From contig OX442322.1 of the NCBI GenBank assembly GCA_949358305.1, positions 5,456,001-5,520,000 on the forward strand: 64,000 nucleotides of DNA, given 5' to 3'. The notes beneath the pieces were generated by a model. The model saw nothing but the letters and a program-made list of their open reading frames with translations. It was not told the DNA's origin and made no database searches. The position numbers were made by a program, and so were the translations under genes. Shown piece after piece: positions 18,305 through 29,800 of this stretch (positions within the stretch are counted from its first letter, which is position 1; every line of letters begins with the position of its first letter). The stretch is from Strigamia acuminata. Taxonomy: Eukaryota > Arthropoda > Chilopoda > Geophilomorpha > Linotaeniidae.

Positions 18305-19356
18305 TAAGTTTTATTCAAAACTTGAAGACTGTAATTATTTACATGTCTGACAGGTGTAGTGATTTATAATCTCAACACCGGGGGACAAGATATTACGATA
18401 TTTATTGAAATTTATATTAAAATATGAATTTGTTGCGATGAATTAAATATTCGATAGAATATTTTAATTTTTTGGTCGTATTTACATGTGTTTTAACCAA
18501 AATACAGAGAATTACTTTGAAAAGTGATAATCTCGCGTAATTACGAAGGTACGAGACTTACGAGGTGTGATTAAACCTCGAACCCGACAATTAATAGGGA
18601 ATAAAATTCCCAGGGTTCATTGCACACAAACACTTCGTAACACACGTGGATATAAGTGACTTCGTCCCTTCGTTCCTCTTCACTTTTTCGACTTGAGAAT
18701 TTCGACGCTAATTCATTCAGCCGACTTCAAAACCGGAAAATTAGCTTCTAATTGTAAGTAGTTTTCGTTAATATTCTTTGACTAAAGAATTTGAAAATTG
18801 TTCGCAACAATTGAAAATATCGGCGTCCCGATAAAAGTTAAAAAATTCACGTGTATTATAAGCGTGAATCGGCATTAAATCACTCTGGAAGTTTAGCTAT
18901 TCAGTCGAATAGTTGGGTTAAATTTAATAATTATTTATTAAGTTTAAGTACGTGGGCACTAATTATTTAAATCAAGTCGCGGTCGAGGCTTGGATAAATT
19001 ATTTAACGATGAATTTTCAATATGAGATATTTATTAGACCAAGTGTTAAATAATTAATACGAAAGTTATCCTTGACACTCGAAAGTTGGATTAAATAGTT
19101 TAAAGAAACTACGGGGATTTTTCTTTTGAAAAAATCAACAAGTTGCGATTTTCGATGAAAATCGCTGTCAGGCGAGTCCATTCTCGTGTCATAAACACAA
19201 GGGGAATGTGACTCATTAGTGTCACGTGTTAAGGGTTATAAATAACTCGACTTGTGTATTCTTCGTTGCGAACAATACGTTTTAATTCTTTGGACTCAAA
19301 GAATGACTATTTAGTGTGGAATTATTTTTAATAAAATAATTTATTTGCGTCTGCAG
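18305..19356 (+). other. gypsy-1 pol-ORF3 spacer
   Basis: This AT-rich spacer of 1.05 kb has no ORF. It contains an internal copy of the polypurine-tract core (ACACCGGGGGACAAGA, 18374-18389). It also has stacked hairpins at 18561-18618: CGAGGT/ACCTCG at 18561-18566/18575-18580, and GAACCC/GGGTTC at 18580-18585/18613-18618 enclosing GGGAAT/ATTCCC. The spacer ends in a splice acceptor-like CTGCAG directly before the ATG of ORF3. Confidence 0.7.
18374..18389 (+). promoter_or_regulatory. Internal polypurine-tract-like site
   Basis: ACACCGGGGGACAAGA shares ACCGGGGGA with the terminal tract at 21608-21619. It lies 70 bases after the pol stop. It may be a second plus-strand initiation site, or a relic of an older 3' end before ORF3 was added. 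Confidence 0.45.
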
Positions 19357-20874
19357 ATGGGAAGCGGTAAACATCGTTCAAAACGGAGTCATCGACGACA
19401 CCGTCATGAGAGTTTCAGCTCGTCCACCTCGTCTAGTGACGAGCAACGCCGTTCAGCGGAACGTGCTTACATGAGGGCCCAGCCGATACCGACGGCGCCC
19501 GCCTCGATGTATGCCCTGACTCCGCTGCAACTCGCAACGCTAAATTGGCTCAGTGTCCATCCGGACGGACTTCCGCTCGACTTAAATGCGATGATGCAGG
19601 CCCCATCCACATCTGCACAGCCAACCGTTTATGAGTCGGCGCAATTGGCCCCGTTGGCCCAAGTGGCGTATCCGCCTGTAAACGTTATCAACGTCCCGTT
19701 GGCCCCGCATTCGCCAGAATTTCGGCCGCCAACTGCAAGCGTGGCGCCTACCGTCGCCAACACGTCGAATGCAGCTGCACCGACTGTAGCAGGACAATCA
19801 ACGGCTGTTGCACATCTCCCTGCCGGTGCTGAATCGTCGGCATCTGAATACGGATGGAACGAGCCGCCACCGGGCGCTCTGCGTTATTCGGAGCCTGTTT
19901 CTCGCAACCGCGAGTACCGAGCGGCCAATAAGGCACGAAAGAAGGACGAGAAAGCCCGCCTGCGCAAGGAGCAGTGCGAACGAGACATGGCAGCCGGAAT
20001 ACCTCACGATAACATCGTGACGGACCAAGCCACGGAGACGATCTGCCCATTTTGCGTCGGCTGTGGGTGGTGCTGCAGTGCATCCGCAGGTTCCTCATTA
20101 ATGAGATGTCCAAACTGTCGAGGAAGGAAAACGCGACCGCGTTCGGAGCCGTGGCGCAAGGAAGTTCAGCCCCACGTGGTGAAAGGCATTAAGCCGAATG
20201 AGAAGCGATGTTGGGCTCACTGCCCCAAGTGCCGATTGTTTCTAAACAGCCGCGGCGAGGCTGTGTACATCGACCCGCGCTTCCTTACCTGGGCCCGTGC
20301 TGAAGCCAACGCCGGCGTAAGAGTCGAACTCCTTCGACAATCACCGCCGCCGTCCGAGGACTCCGAAGTTTCGACTGAAACTGTCCAAGCCGTCGAGAGC
20401 GCCGGAAGCGAGGTGCAGGAAGAATTCGTTCGACCCAGAGCAATGTCGCGAGGGCGAGGCTGTCTGACGCTCGACCGAGCGAGAGAAATTGCCAAGGTTC
20501 AACGAACCAACATCTTGGCACGAGGGCGAGCCCGTAAGCTTCAACAGGCCGTAGAAGCGTCGTCCAAACCCGTGGAGGATCCTCCAGCGGCCGTAACCGA
20601 CGTGTCTAGTGCCCCTCCAGCGTCTAAGTCTGAGACTTCGGACGACGCACAGTTCGAGGACGCCGAGGAGTTGCTCTCCGTCGTCGATTTCGTGGCCGAG
20701 TTGCTCGAGGATCTGCCGTTCCCACCTCCGAGCCCAGAGGAAATGGAAGCTTCCGTAGAAGCCGTGTTTTCTGCCGCCTCGACTGAAGCGACGGAAGAAT
20801 CCGATTTTCTGACTTCTGCTGAAGTCGAGAAGAAGGAAGAGAAAGTTTCGGCTGACGTCGAAAAGAAGGATTAA
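19357..20874 (+). CDS. gypsy-1 ORF3, Cys-rich protein of unknown function
   Basis: This 505-aa product is taken from ATG 19357, which directly follows CTGCAG, a likely splice acceptor. The open frame extends four codons upstream without ATG. The N-terminus is basic and Ser-rich (SKRSHRRHRH, SSSTSSSDE), then comes a Pro/Ala/Thr-rich stretch to about 160. A basic helix follows (NKARKKDEKARLRKEQCERD). A compact cysteine cluster at about 229-260 (CPFCVGCGWCC then CPNCRGRK) is followed by CWAHCPKC near 290. The CxxCxGxx pattern recalls DnaJ-type or zinc-ribbon metal sites but I cannot assign a family. The C-terminal third is acidic. There is no signal peptide or membrane segment, so it is not a normal env. 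Base composition is visibly richer in G+C than the AT-rich flanks. Confidence 0.75.
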   Translation: MGSGKHRSKRSHRRHRHESFSSSTSSSDEQRRSAERAYMRAQPIPTAPASMYALTPLQLATLNWLSVHPDGLPLDLNAMMQAPSTSAQPTVYESAQLAPLAQVAYPPVNVINVPLAPHSPEFRPPTASVAPTVANTSNAAAPTVAGQSTAVAHLPAGAESSASEYGWNEPPPGALRYSEPVSRNREYRAANKARKKDEKARLRKEQCERDMAAGIPHDNIVTDQATETICPFCVGCGWCCSASAGSSLMRCPNCRGRKTRPRSEPWRKEVQPHVVKGIKPNEKRCWAHCPKCRLFLNSRGEAVYIDPRFLTWARAEANAGVRVELLRQSPPPSEDSEVSTETVQAVESAGSEVQEEFVRPRAMSRGRGCLTLDRAREIAKVQRTNILARGRARKLQQAVEASSKPVEDPPAAVTDVSSAPPASKSETSDDAQFEDAEELLSVVDFVAELLEDLPFPPPSPEEMEASVEAVFSAASTEATEESDFLTSAEVEKKEEKVSADVEKKD

Positions 20875-21607
20875 AAGGGACAAAATTAACATTCGTTATT
20901 TTTTCTGAGTGGAAATATTTTTGACTAAAGATATTCCAGGTGTTTTGTTGTGTTTTTGCAATTACGAAATATTCTCATGAGTGTTGTGTTTGTTTGGCTT
21001 CAAGATCTTGAACTAATTATTTAAATATTCATAAGAATATAGTTTGATTTAAAATTGGATTCAATTTAATTTGTTTTGTTTTCCGAATTCAATTTGGTTG
21101 TTGTTTTGAAATAATCATATTAATATATGTTTGTTTGATTTATTTGCAAATTTCATAATTATTTGTGGAAATTTTGTGTTTATTTTGCTTTGATCGAAGT
21201 ATTAAAGAATTTCAAGTTGAAATTCGATAATTTTTATGACAGTCGTAATAAAAATTAGTAGTTTAGATTTTCAATAAATAAAGTTGCATAAGTTTATTCT
21301 TTATTGATTATCTTGTTGATTAATAAGCTATGCATAAGTTTATTTGACGGAGAAACAAAATTTCTATCGAAATTTGTATTTTCTCGAACATGTATCCATG
21401 TTCGGACGAGTTCATTTCCGTCGCTTAGCAACCGGGAGTTGCGCAGTGCAGAGAAGCCGATTAGTCTAATCGGGTGACGAAGTTTCTGAAAGAAATAACA
21501 TGATTAAGTTAATAAAAAACTTACCAAGTGGATTAATTCGATAGAATTAGGTGAACATTCTTATCCATTAAGAATGACAATCGAGAGTTAGTAAACTCTA
21601 TGCTTGT
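20875..21607 (+). other. gypsy-1 3' untranslated region
   Basis: This is AT-rich up to about 21350. It then carries the second copy of the two-hairpin module (21385-21473) and further small hairpins (AGAGTT/AACTCT near 21592-21607) before the polypurine tract. Confidence 0.6.
21385..21473 (+). other. Two-hairpin RNA module, 3' copy
   Basis: Hairpin A is CGAACATG/CATGTTCG (21385-21392/21397-21404). The single-stranded GCTTAGCAACCGG and GCAGAGAAG are conserved with the 5' copy. Hairpin B is CCGATTA/TAATCGG (21457-21463/21467-21473). Confidence 0.6.
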
Positions 21608-21619
21608 CACCGGGGGATG
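21608..21619 (+). promoter_or_regulatory. gypsy-1 polypurine tract
   Basis: CACCGGGGGATG directly abuts the 3' LTR, the place where plus-strand synthesis is primed. Confidence 0.8.
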
Positions 21620-23366
21620 TGTGATGATTACAAATCGATAGTTATCAATGTTCACCATAGATGGCGCTGTTTAACCAACGCGCGTATTTCAAACTCGGTT
21701 AAAACTAAAAAGTGTGATAAATAATTATTTAAACACGGTGAATAAAATATAACTATTTTATTCAATATGAATTAAGTATTAATTACTTGATGGTGTTGAT
21801 TCTATCGAATCAATATCCACATTACTTACCTGTCAAAGGGAACCAATCGGACCTTTCTGGACCCCAACTGGGCCCATCTGGACATAGTCATATATTAGGT
21901 CCGGACTAGTGACCCACGAATCCACCGATTCGTACGCTGATTGGCTGTCGCCAATCTAGTAGTTCTACAGAACTATATAAGCTTCAGTTTTCTCACTTCC
22001 AGTGCCTGGCTTGATAACTGAACTTGTATATTGTCTGTAGTTGAATTGTTATCGTTTGATTTCATTATTCTCTATCGACACATCAGGCCACCTCAGCTCT
22101 CCACAGTTAGTATTCATTACTATTTTGTTATTGCTGTTGTAGGGCTATTTCGGGAAGGCTAACTCCGGTAATAGACATGCATTCGCATGAAATGGCCCCG
22201 TAACGTTAGCCAGCTGTTCTACGGGACAGTAGGACTTCGTACGGTGGCTTAATATAACGGTCGTATACAGTACGACCTTGCTAAATGAAAGTAGGTCCCT
22301 CAGCTAACTGGCCTCAGTCCGCTGCAGGATGGCTGTTGTAAACAGCCCGCGCAGGTTCCCGTCTTTTCTCGATTGGTCCTTCCGCACGTTAAAAGTCAGT
22401 AAAGGCCTAATGCACAGGTAACACGCCGGGTTGGTAGCCCGTGAGTAATATCTTCAGATATTGCGATAAATAACTACCTGGATAATGGTAATCCAACGGC
22501 AGTGGCCAAATAATATTTTACCCGGTGCTCGATCATTGGATCCCGCCATCGTAAGGCATGCTGGCGGATGGAGGAGTCAAATCCTCCCGCGATGGTTCTC
22601 TCGACCGTCGTGACGGTCCCCGCCCCATCGTACCCTCCGGGTTAGTAACCCGTGAACAGGAGTTGAACAACACTGTGTTAAATAAATTACTCGGGCATTG
22701 GTAATCCTGTATTGGCAATATCTTTTAAACCCGGTAAGTCCATAGAAATGTTTACCTGGTGGTTGGTACCACCGATAGCGAGTTAAAGCACACAATTAAA
22801 TACTCGGCGCCTGATCACGAGATCTTGTCGTCGTAAGGCATGCTGGCGGATGGAGTCTCAACAACTCCCGCGACGTTCTTTCAATTGTCGTGACGGTCCC
22901 CGCCCAATTAATATTTATACAACAATTCATTTGTTGTATTCCACTAATTACTTTACTTTTATTCATTTGAAACAATGGAATATTCTGCCGAATATTCCTG
23001 TTTATGCGAAGGACTCTTCGCATATTTAGATACTCGAGCTGCGGACCAAATACGTCTCCGTAGCGATATTTGTGACGATGCCGCAAGTCAGCCGTATCCC
23101 TCTGGCTTCGCCCGGATCCTCAACCAGTTGATGCCGTCCGTTTACACGCGTTAAGAACCCATATTTTGTTGTTAATATTTAGTAATAAATATGTCATGTC
23201 ACACTAAAACTGTAAGTTATTTCTACTTGATTATATATTCATGTTTGTGAAGGCTTCCGTAGCTTATCTCGGTTAGGTTGTTGCTAAACTTAGCAACGTC
23301 TTGTATAAACCGAATTATCTATCTCAAAAAGGACTAATAAATTAGCCCAAAAGTAGAATCGTCACA
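21620..23366 (+). repeat. gypsy-1 3' LTR
   Basis: This is 1747 bp, followed by AACT. By eye it differs from the 5' LTR at about a dozen positions, most of them within one 85-bp patch (5' coordinates 712-796). There the 3' copy agrees with the independent solo LTR at nearly every site. Confidence 0.95.
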
Positions 23367-23370
23367 AACT

Positions 23371-23695
23371 ATTATCACACTGCACATAAGATATGACAAC
23401 TAGACATAACAATGGTTATTTTCCACATTGTTATTACACAACATTTCAACTAATGGATAACTCTTTATTTATCAAATGCTAACAATTAGCTGCGTCAATT
23501 GCGACAGCTTTGTTTACAAAGTGTTTGTATTCTCTGCCAGAAGGTGGCGTCGTATACCTGATGGCAAGTCACATGACTACCTGAATAAATTCACTCTATG
23601 TTTGATTTCTCACCTGCAAACACCTGGCACATTATTTCACAACTAGTTTATTCCACACCACTGCATTTCTATGCATTCAGAAGTGATTTCAACAC
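23371..23695. other. Unassigned sequence, possibly an LTR end
   Basis: No ORF is seen. On the minus strand the block begins TGTTGAAATCAC exactly where similarity of the gypsy-3 integrase ends, and has AATAAA shortly after. It may be the edge of another LTR element that received gypsy-1. The other end is outside the window, so this is a guess. Confidence 0.3.
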
Positions 23696-25484
23696 GAAAT
23701 CAACAAATGTAACGCAACTTCGTAGAGACACTGGATTATTTTCTGCTTGGTTGGGTGGGCCATCGAATATAATTCTGGCCATCCCGTCGCGACATCCATG
23801 ATCACGAGTATGTATTTGTGGCTATTTGAACTCGTTATTTTAGGGCCCATGAGGTCCACGCTCCAACAATCAAAGTGGGCGAATGGTCCGAGTGATAAGT
23901 TCTCGTAGTTAGCCTTATTTCGGGGTTTACAGGCCTGACAACGTGGACAGTGTCGGATAAATCGCACAATGTCTCTTCTCATTTCGGGCCAATAGTATAG
24001 TCGACTGGCCTTGTAGAGAGTCCTCGCCACGCCGGCATGCCCGGCTAATGGGTGCCCGTGTACCATCCACAGAATTTGTGTGCGGACTTTTCTCGGGATA
24101 ACGACTTTAATTGAACTCCCTGACTCTGTCAAGTCATCCCGAAAGTTCGGATGGTATTTTAATAATAGGCCATCATCTATTAGATAAGCGGATGCTTTGA
24201 TTTTAAACTCTTCTCTGTGTTCCTCGCTGTAGACATCGCTCGGGAAAGTCTCGTTGGTCAGATAGTCGTAGAATTTTTTACAGAAGGCGGTATCATTTTT
24301 CTGAGCTTCAATGAGCTTTCCGCGAGTAGGAAGGACACAGTTCGTGCCTTTGCTCACGTGCGAAACGAAAGCTCGTACAAATTTATCTGAGATTCTGGGT
24401 TCGATAGTCAAGTCGTAATTTGGTCTGGCGTCTTTTGCTGACTGATACGCCCTCATCCAATATCCGACGTATTTCTCGTCGGAAGACTCCAACTTTTCCT
24501 TTGGTAGCTCGTTCTGTTTTCTGAATTCCCACTTCCTGATCGGGGTGGGACAGTAAGCTATCCGAGAATCGTCGTCACCGTCGTCGTCTGGCTCATCAGG
24601 TTCTGATGCTGGAGCTCGGGAGAGTGCGTCGGCAACTGTGTTGTATTTCCCCGGCTTATATTCGATTTGTAAGTCGTAAGCCATGAGTTCTAATTGCCAT
24701 CGAGCCATCCGACCCGAAGGCTCTTTAAGGCCCATGAACCACCTTAGTGCTTGATGGTCAGTTTGGACGGTAAATTTTGTAAACTCGAGGTAAGGCCTGA
24801 ATTTACGAACTGCCCATACGATAGCCAAGCATTCGAGCTCGGTCGCTGAGTAATTTTTCTCGACGGCTTGAATTTTCCGGCTGATGAAGATTGTGGGTAC
24901 TTCTTGTTGGACGCCGTCGATCTCGTGCATTTGCATTAATGCAGCCCCCAATCCGATTTTACTTGCATCCGTATGTAGGATAAATTCGCGATTCAAGTCG
25001 GGAAGAGGGATGGTTTTGGTGTCGATTAGCATTTGTTTGATTTTGTCAAACGCTGCTTCGCAGTGGCTGGTCCAATTAAATTTGATTTCGAGATCTTTCG
25101 GCGGGTCTTCCTTTGGGTTTATTTTCTGGACAGTCTTTAGAAGATCTGTGATCGGGGCCGTGACTTCCGCCAAATGTGGCAGGAGTCGGCCAAAGAAATT
25201 AACCATTCCTAAGAAGCGTTGTACTCCTTTTACGTCCGTAGGTGCTGGAAAATCAGTGATCGCCCGTACTTTCTTTGGATCGATGGATAAGCCATTGACT
25301 CCAACTTTGTATCCAAGAAACGCAAGTTCTTTTCGGCAAAACTGGCTCTTTCCGGGGTGTACGTGGAGTCCGGCTTCTGCTAAACGACATATTACTTCGT
25401 TGATATGTCCGATGTGTTCGTCAAAAGTTTGGGAAACAATAATAATATCATCTAGATACGCCCAGGCGTATTTATGTAGCGCGT
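23696..25484 (-). pseudogene. gypsy-3 Pol relic, RT palm to integrase
   Basis: The minus-strand frame runs from the solo-LTR junction at 25484 to 23689. It contains RT (AYLDD then LAEAGLHVHPGKSQFCRKELAFLGY), RNase H (HTDASKIGLGAAL, ELECLAIVWAVRKF, DALSRAP) and the first part of integrase (HGHPLAGHAG, CPRCQACKP, DLMGPK). It is the same lineage as the Pol of gypsy-2 at 38842-42912. It breaks off inside the integrase core at about 23710, before the second catalytic Asp. The upstream part of Pol lies at 33823-34636 on the other side of the solo LTR. No LTR or gag of this element is in the window. Confidence 0.9.
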
Positions 25485-26344
25485 TGTGATGATTACAAAT
25501 CTGTATTTATCAATGTTCACAATAGATGGCGCTGTTTATCAAACGCGCGTAATTCAAACTCGATAAAACTAATAAGTGTGATGAATAATTATTTAAACAC
25601 GGTGAATAAAATATAACTATTTTATTCAAATATAAATTAAGTATTAACTACTTAATGATGTTGATTCTGCTGAAACAATATCCACATTACTTACCTGTCA
25701 AAGGGAACCAATTGGACCCTTCCTGCCCCCAACTGGGCCCATCTGGACATAGTCATATTTTAGGTCCGGACTAGTGACCCACGAATCCGCCGATTCGTAC
25801 GCTGATTGGCTGTCGCCAATCTAGTAAGTTCTACAGAACTATATAAGCATCAGTTTCTCACCCACTAACCCCCCTGGCTTGATAACTGAACTCGTATACT
25901 GTCTGTAGTTGAATTGTTGTTATCGTTTGATTTCACTTTCTCTATCGACACATCAGGCCGCCTCAGCTCTCCACAGTTGGTATTCATTACTATATTGTTA
26001 TTGCTGTTGTAGGGCTATTTCGGGAAGGCTAACTCCGGTAATAGACATGCGTTCGCATGAAATGGCCCCGTAACGTTAGCCAGCTGTTCTACGGGACAGT
26101 TAGACTTCGTACGGTGGCTTAATATAACGGTCGTATACAGTACGACCTTGCTAAATGAAAGTAGGTCCCTCAGCTAACTGGCCTCAGTCCGCTGCAGGAT
26201 GGCTGTTGTAAACAGCCCGCGCAGGTTCCCGTCTTTTCTCGATTGGTCCTTCCGCACGTTAAAAGTCGGTAAAGGCCTAATACACAGGTAACCCGCCGGG
26301 TTGGTAGCCCGTGAGTGATATCTAAAGATGTTACGATAAATAAC

Positions 26345-26821
26345 TGTGAGGTTATTCCCGGCAATTCTGCAAACGAAATCAAAAGAAACATCAGTTGAAA
26401 CGGTGCGCGAAACCGACATGCGTGCGCCATCTTTTATTCGTGAGAATATATGGTGATACACGGTTAGAGGCTATTTGCCTTCTCAAACAGCATAGGATAA
26501 ATCATTGTCAAGTTTCCAATGATTTGTCCTTTACAATCGCAAGTAAAAACACCGACATTAATAATCGATAAACCAAGGAAAAAGGATAAAACACAAATCG
26601 CTTTTTCAAGCAGACGACATCAGGGACGTGTGCTGTAAAGAAGAGAATATTCAACCGCGGTACATAACAAGCATTGATAAAAATCATTATCGGTTGAACA
26701 CTGGATCGGGACATTAATTTACAACACACTTGTTACACATACTCGGAAATTGTGTAACCAATAAATCACGTAACACAGGAACAAATATTTAAGCACTCCA
26801 AAATGGGTTTGCAACCCAACA
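26345..26821 (-). repeat. copia-1 3' LTR
   Basis: On the minus strand it starts TGTTGGG and ends CCTCACA. It contains a TATA-like stretch and AATAAAAGATGGCG (near 26425-26438) just before the point where the short 5' copy begins (26418). Confidence 0.9.
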
Positions 26822-26837
26822 AATCCCCCTTTGCTTA
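26822..26837 (-). promoter_or_regulatory. copia-1 polypurine tract
   Basis: On the minus strand AGCAAAGGGGGATT precedes the 3' LTR directly. It lies just behind the Gag-Pol stop codon. Confidence 0.8.
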
Positions 26838-26839
26838 AA

Positions 26840-29800
26840 CTATTTGTCCATAACAAAAATGTGTTCGCAAAGAGTGTTTAACCTTGGTTTCGCTAACCAT
26901 TTGGTTAAAATATCTGCCACGTTCAGAACCCCGGCGATGTGTCTAATAGAAAACGTTCCTTTTTCAAACCAGTCACGGACGAAATGCAGTTTGACATCTA
27001 TATGTTTATTAGCGCGGTTTTCTATTCTATTTTTCGTATACTGAATCGCCGGCATACTGTCGGCATATACGCACGGGGTTGCGCGTTCGACACAAAACAT
27101 AATGTCTGCGTCGTACAGTCGGTGAAGCCATATAATATCCTTCACCCCATCGACCACGGCCAGAAATTCACTCTCCATGATCGACAGGGAGGTCATTGTC
27201 TGCTTATGGCAGTTCCATGAGATTGGAACCCCCCCTAGGTACACTATATGGCCCCCAAAGCTTCTTCTCTTGTCTTGGTCTAGGGCGAAAGACGCGTCAG
27301 TGTAGACAGTAAGGGAATCATTCCTACAATTCGATAAATCGATGGCATAGTTTGGTGTGTTCCCTAAATATCGCAATACCTGCATCAGCATTCCAACATA
27401 ACGCGCCGAATGTTTTTCATTGTATTGCGAGAGGACTATAACCGAAAAGAGGATATCAGGCCTAGTCCTGCTCGCAATAAAAAGGAGACTCCCGACCAAG
27501 TTCCTGTACGGAAATACCGTGTTCACCCGTTCACCCTCTTTAACTTGCTGGATCATTGTGCCAGGGGTCACTGGCACTCGCACACGGTGACACGGATCCA
27601 CTCCATACATCTTACATAGCTTTTCTATGTACTTTCTCTGGTGAATACGGATTCGCCCCCCGGATCTGTCGAATTCGATGCCCAACAATAGGGTCACCGG
27701 ACCCAAATCAACAATGTCGAAGAAACCGCGAATCCATTTCAGGACGCATTTTTCGACGTAATCGTCTCTTGAAAAGAGTACGATATCGTCGACGTAGAAA
27801 ATGATTACTGCTTCGTTGTCCAGAGAATAGACACAGTTCAGTCCTAGCATTGGCTCAAATCCCAATTGGAGCAGACAATCGTGGAGCGCTTGGTACCACA
27901 TTCGTCCGCTCTGATGAAGGCCATATAAGGCCTTCAGCAGCATCCAACACTTATGTCGGTTTTTCGCTGTCCTGTAACCCTTGGGGACTTCACAATATTG
28001 CACTGTATCGAGGTCGCCATAGAGGTAGGCGGCCTTAATATCGATGTGCACGTCACGCCAGCCCTTAAGCACTACCAGAGTGCAGAAGAACACGATAACG
28101 AGGACGAAATTGACAACGGGGGAAAATACCTCCGTAAAGTCAATTCCGGGCCTCTGTTTAAACCCTTGGGCCACCAATCGGGCCCGGTAGCGTTGAATTG
28201 CTCCGGTGTGATCGCGTTTCATCTTATATATCCATTTTGTCCCCAAAAGCTGTACGTCTTTAGGCTTGTCAATTTCACGATAGACTTCTCGTTCATCAAA
28301 AATGTCTATCTCGTCCTTCATGGCCCCTTCCCAGTAGGGTTTGTTAATGCCCTCGATCGCCTCCTCGTAGGTGTCGGGCTCAACTGCACAAAACCCCGCA
28401 AAAGGTAAGGGTTCCTCCCCTTCTAACGTTTTGAAGTCGAAAAGGTTCGGATCGTATGCGTAACCTTCTCCATCGCACCACCGTGCAACATCAGTTCGAC
28501 TTCTAAGTTTGTCGTCATTGGGCGAGAAATAAACAACGTCAACTTTTCCAGCCGTTGCCCCGGCTTTCCGGACAGACTGGATTCTCCTCCATTTCGTCAT
28601 ATCCAGCGGCAATAACATTGGGTCTGGGGTTTCTTTCTCTTTCACCTTTCCCTTTTTACCCGAACCACGACGAGTTTGTACCCCAGGAGGGGGTGCCAGA
28701 TCTGGATCCTCATCGTCGTCAGGATAAACGTTTAAGAAATTTTCATCATCCCCCTTCGCCCCACCAATTTCTTCAACTGGATTATCTCCATCAATACCCT
28801 GCGCCCCACCAATTTCCTCATCATCCCCAATAGGATCAACTCCAATTGCAGGCAACTCAATTGTCCGCTGCACATTTGGTCTCAAAGCAGGTCCTGGGGT
28901 TCTAGGTGGAATAGGGGGCGGAATGTGCGGTGGGATAGGAGGTGGCATAAAGGGTGGTGGCTGTCCAACAGGGACAACGGAATCATCGTCATCTTCCTCG
29001 GTGTCGGAGGAAGAGTAGCCAAAACTCTTAAATTCTTTGGATCCCCCTTGAGGTTGTCGAACTGGAGTCTGTAATCTCTTCCCAATCTCGTACCAATACG
29101 AGTCCTCGAAGATCCGCACGTGTTTTGACGCAAAAACTTGATTTGTTTTAGGGTCCCAGATCCTATAGCCCCTAGTGGAGATGGCATAGCCAATCAATGC
29201 TCCTGCCCATGCTCTACCCTCCAATTTGCCTTTGCGGGTCTGGGATGGAACATAAACAAAAGTCTTCGACCCAATGCACTTAATGTGTCGTAAAGACAAT
29301 TTCTTATTGAAAAATATCGAGTAAGGTGTTTTGCCTTCAATCCCCTGGTGAGGAAACCTATTCTTTAAGTAGACGATGGAAGTCGCCAATTCAGCCCAAA
29401 GGGGATAGGGGAAACTGTTCTCGAGCATCAAAGCCCTCACCCCGCTAATAATTGTACGGTTGGCCCTTTCAGCCACGGAATTCATTTCCGGAGAATATGC
29501 ATTTGTTCGAATGCATTTTAATCCTATCTTGGAAGCGTAAGTGTCCCAATCCCGAGAAATAAATTCCCCGCCATTATCAGTCTTAATACATTTGACTTTC
29601 TTAGAAGTCGTTCTTTCCACTTCAGTTAGCCATCGTTTGAAATGACCCAAAACCTCCCCTTTGGTTTTCATCATAATTATCCACATATACCGTGAATAGT
29701 CGTCCACAAGAATAAAATAGTAATTAGCCCCACCTAAGGAAGGACCCTGTGATTTCCCCCAGACATCCATGTGTACAATGTCTAAAATCCCTTTGGTTGA

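Larger units (their letters stand above)
18..23366 (+). mobile_element. gypsy-1: Ty3/gypsy element with third ORF, interrupted by gypsy-N
   Basis: Two 1747-bp LTRs (18-1764 and 21620-23366) begin TGTGATG and end GTCACA. They are flanked by the 4-bp duplication AACT, the size typical of Ty3/gypsy integrases in these elements. Inside are a tRNA-Gln-type primer site, gag, a -1 frameshift signal, pol, a third ORF and a G-rich polypurine tract. A 9.0-kb antisense element sits in pol. Without that insert and its 4-bp duplication the element would be about 14.3 kb, long for Ty3/gypsy. The pol frame is continuous across the insertion point, so the element was coding-competent when it was interrupted. 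Confidence 0.95.

Noticed and set aside
19357-20874. Third ORF as an env gene
   Set aside because: No signal peptide, fusion peptide or membrane-spanning segment is visible. The same holds for the gypsy-2 ORF3 at 44287-47154.
23371-23695. Host exon in the non-element stretch
   Set aside because: No open frame or splice pattern of a gene is visible. The abrupt edge at the gypsy-3 integrase fits another mobile element better.
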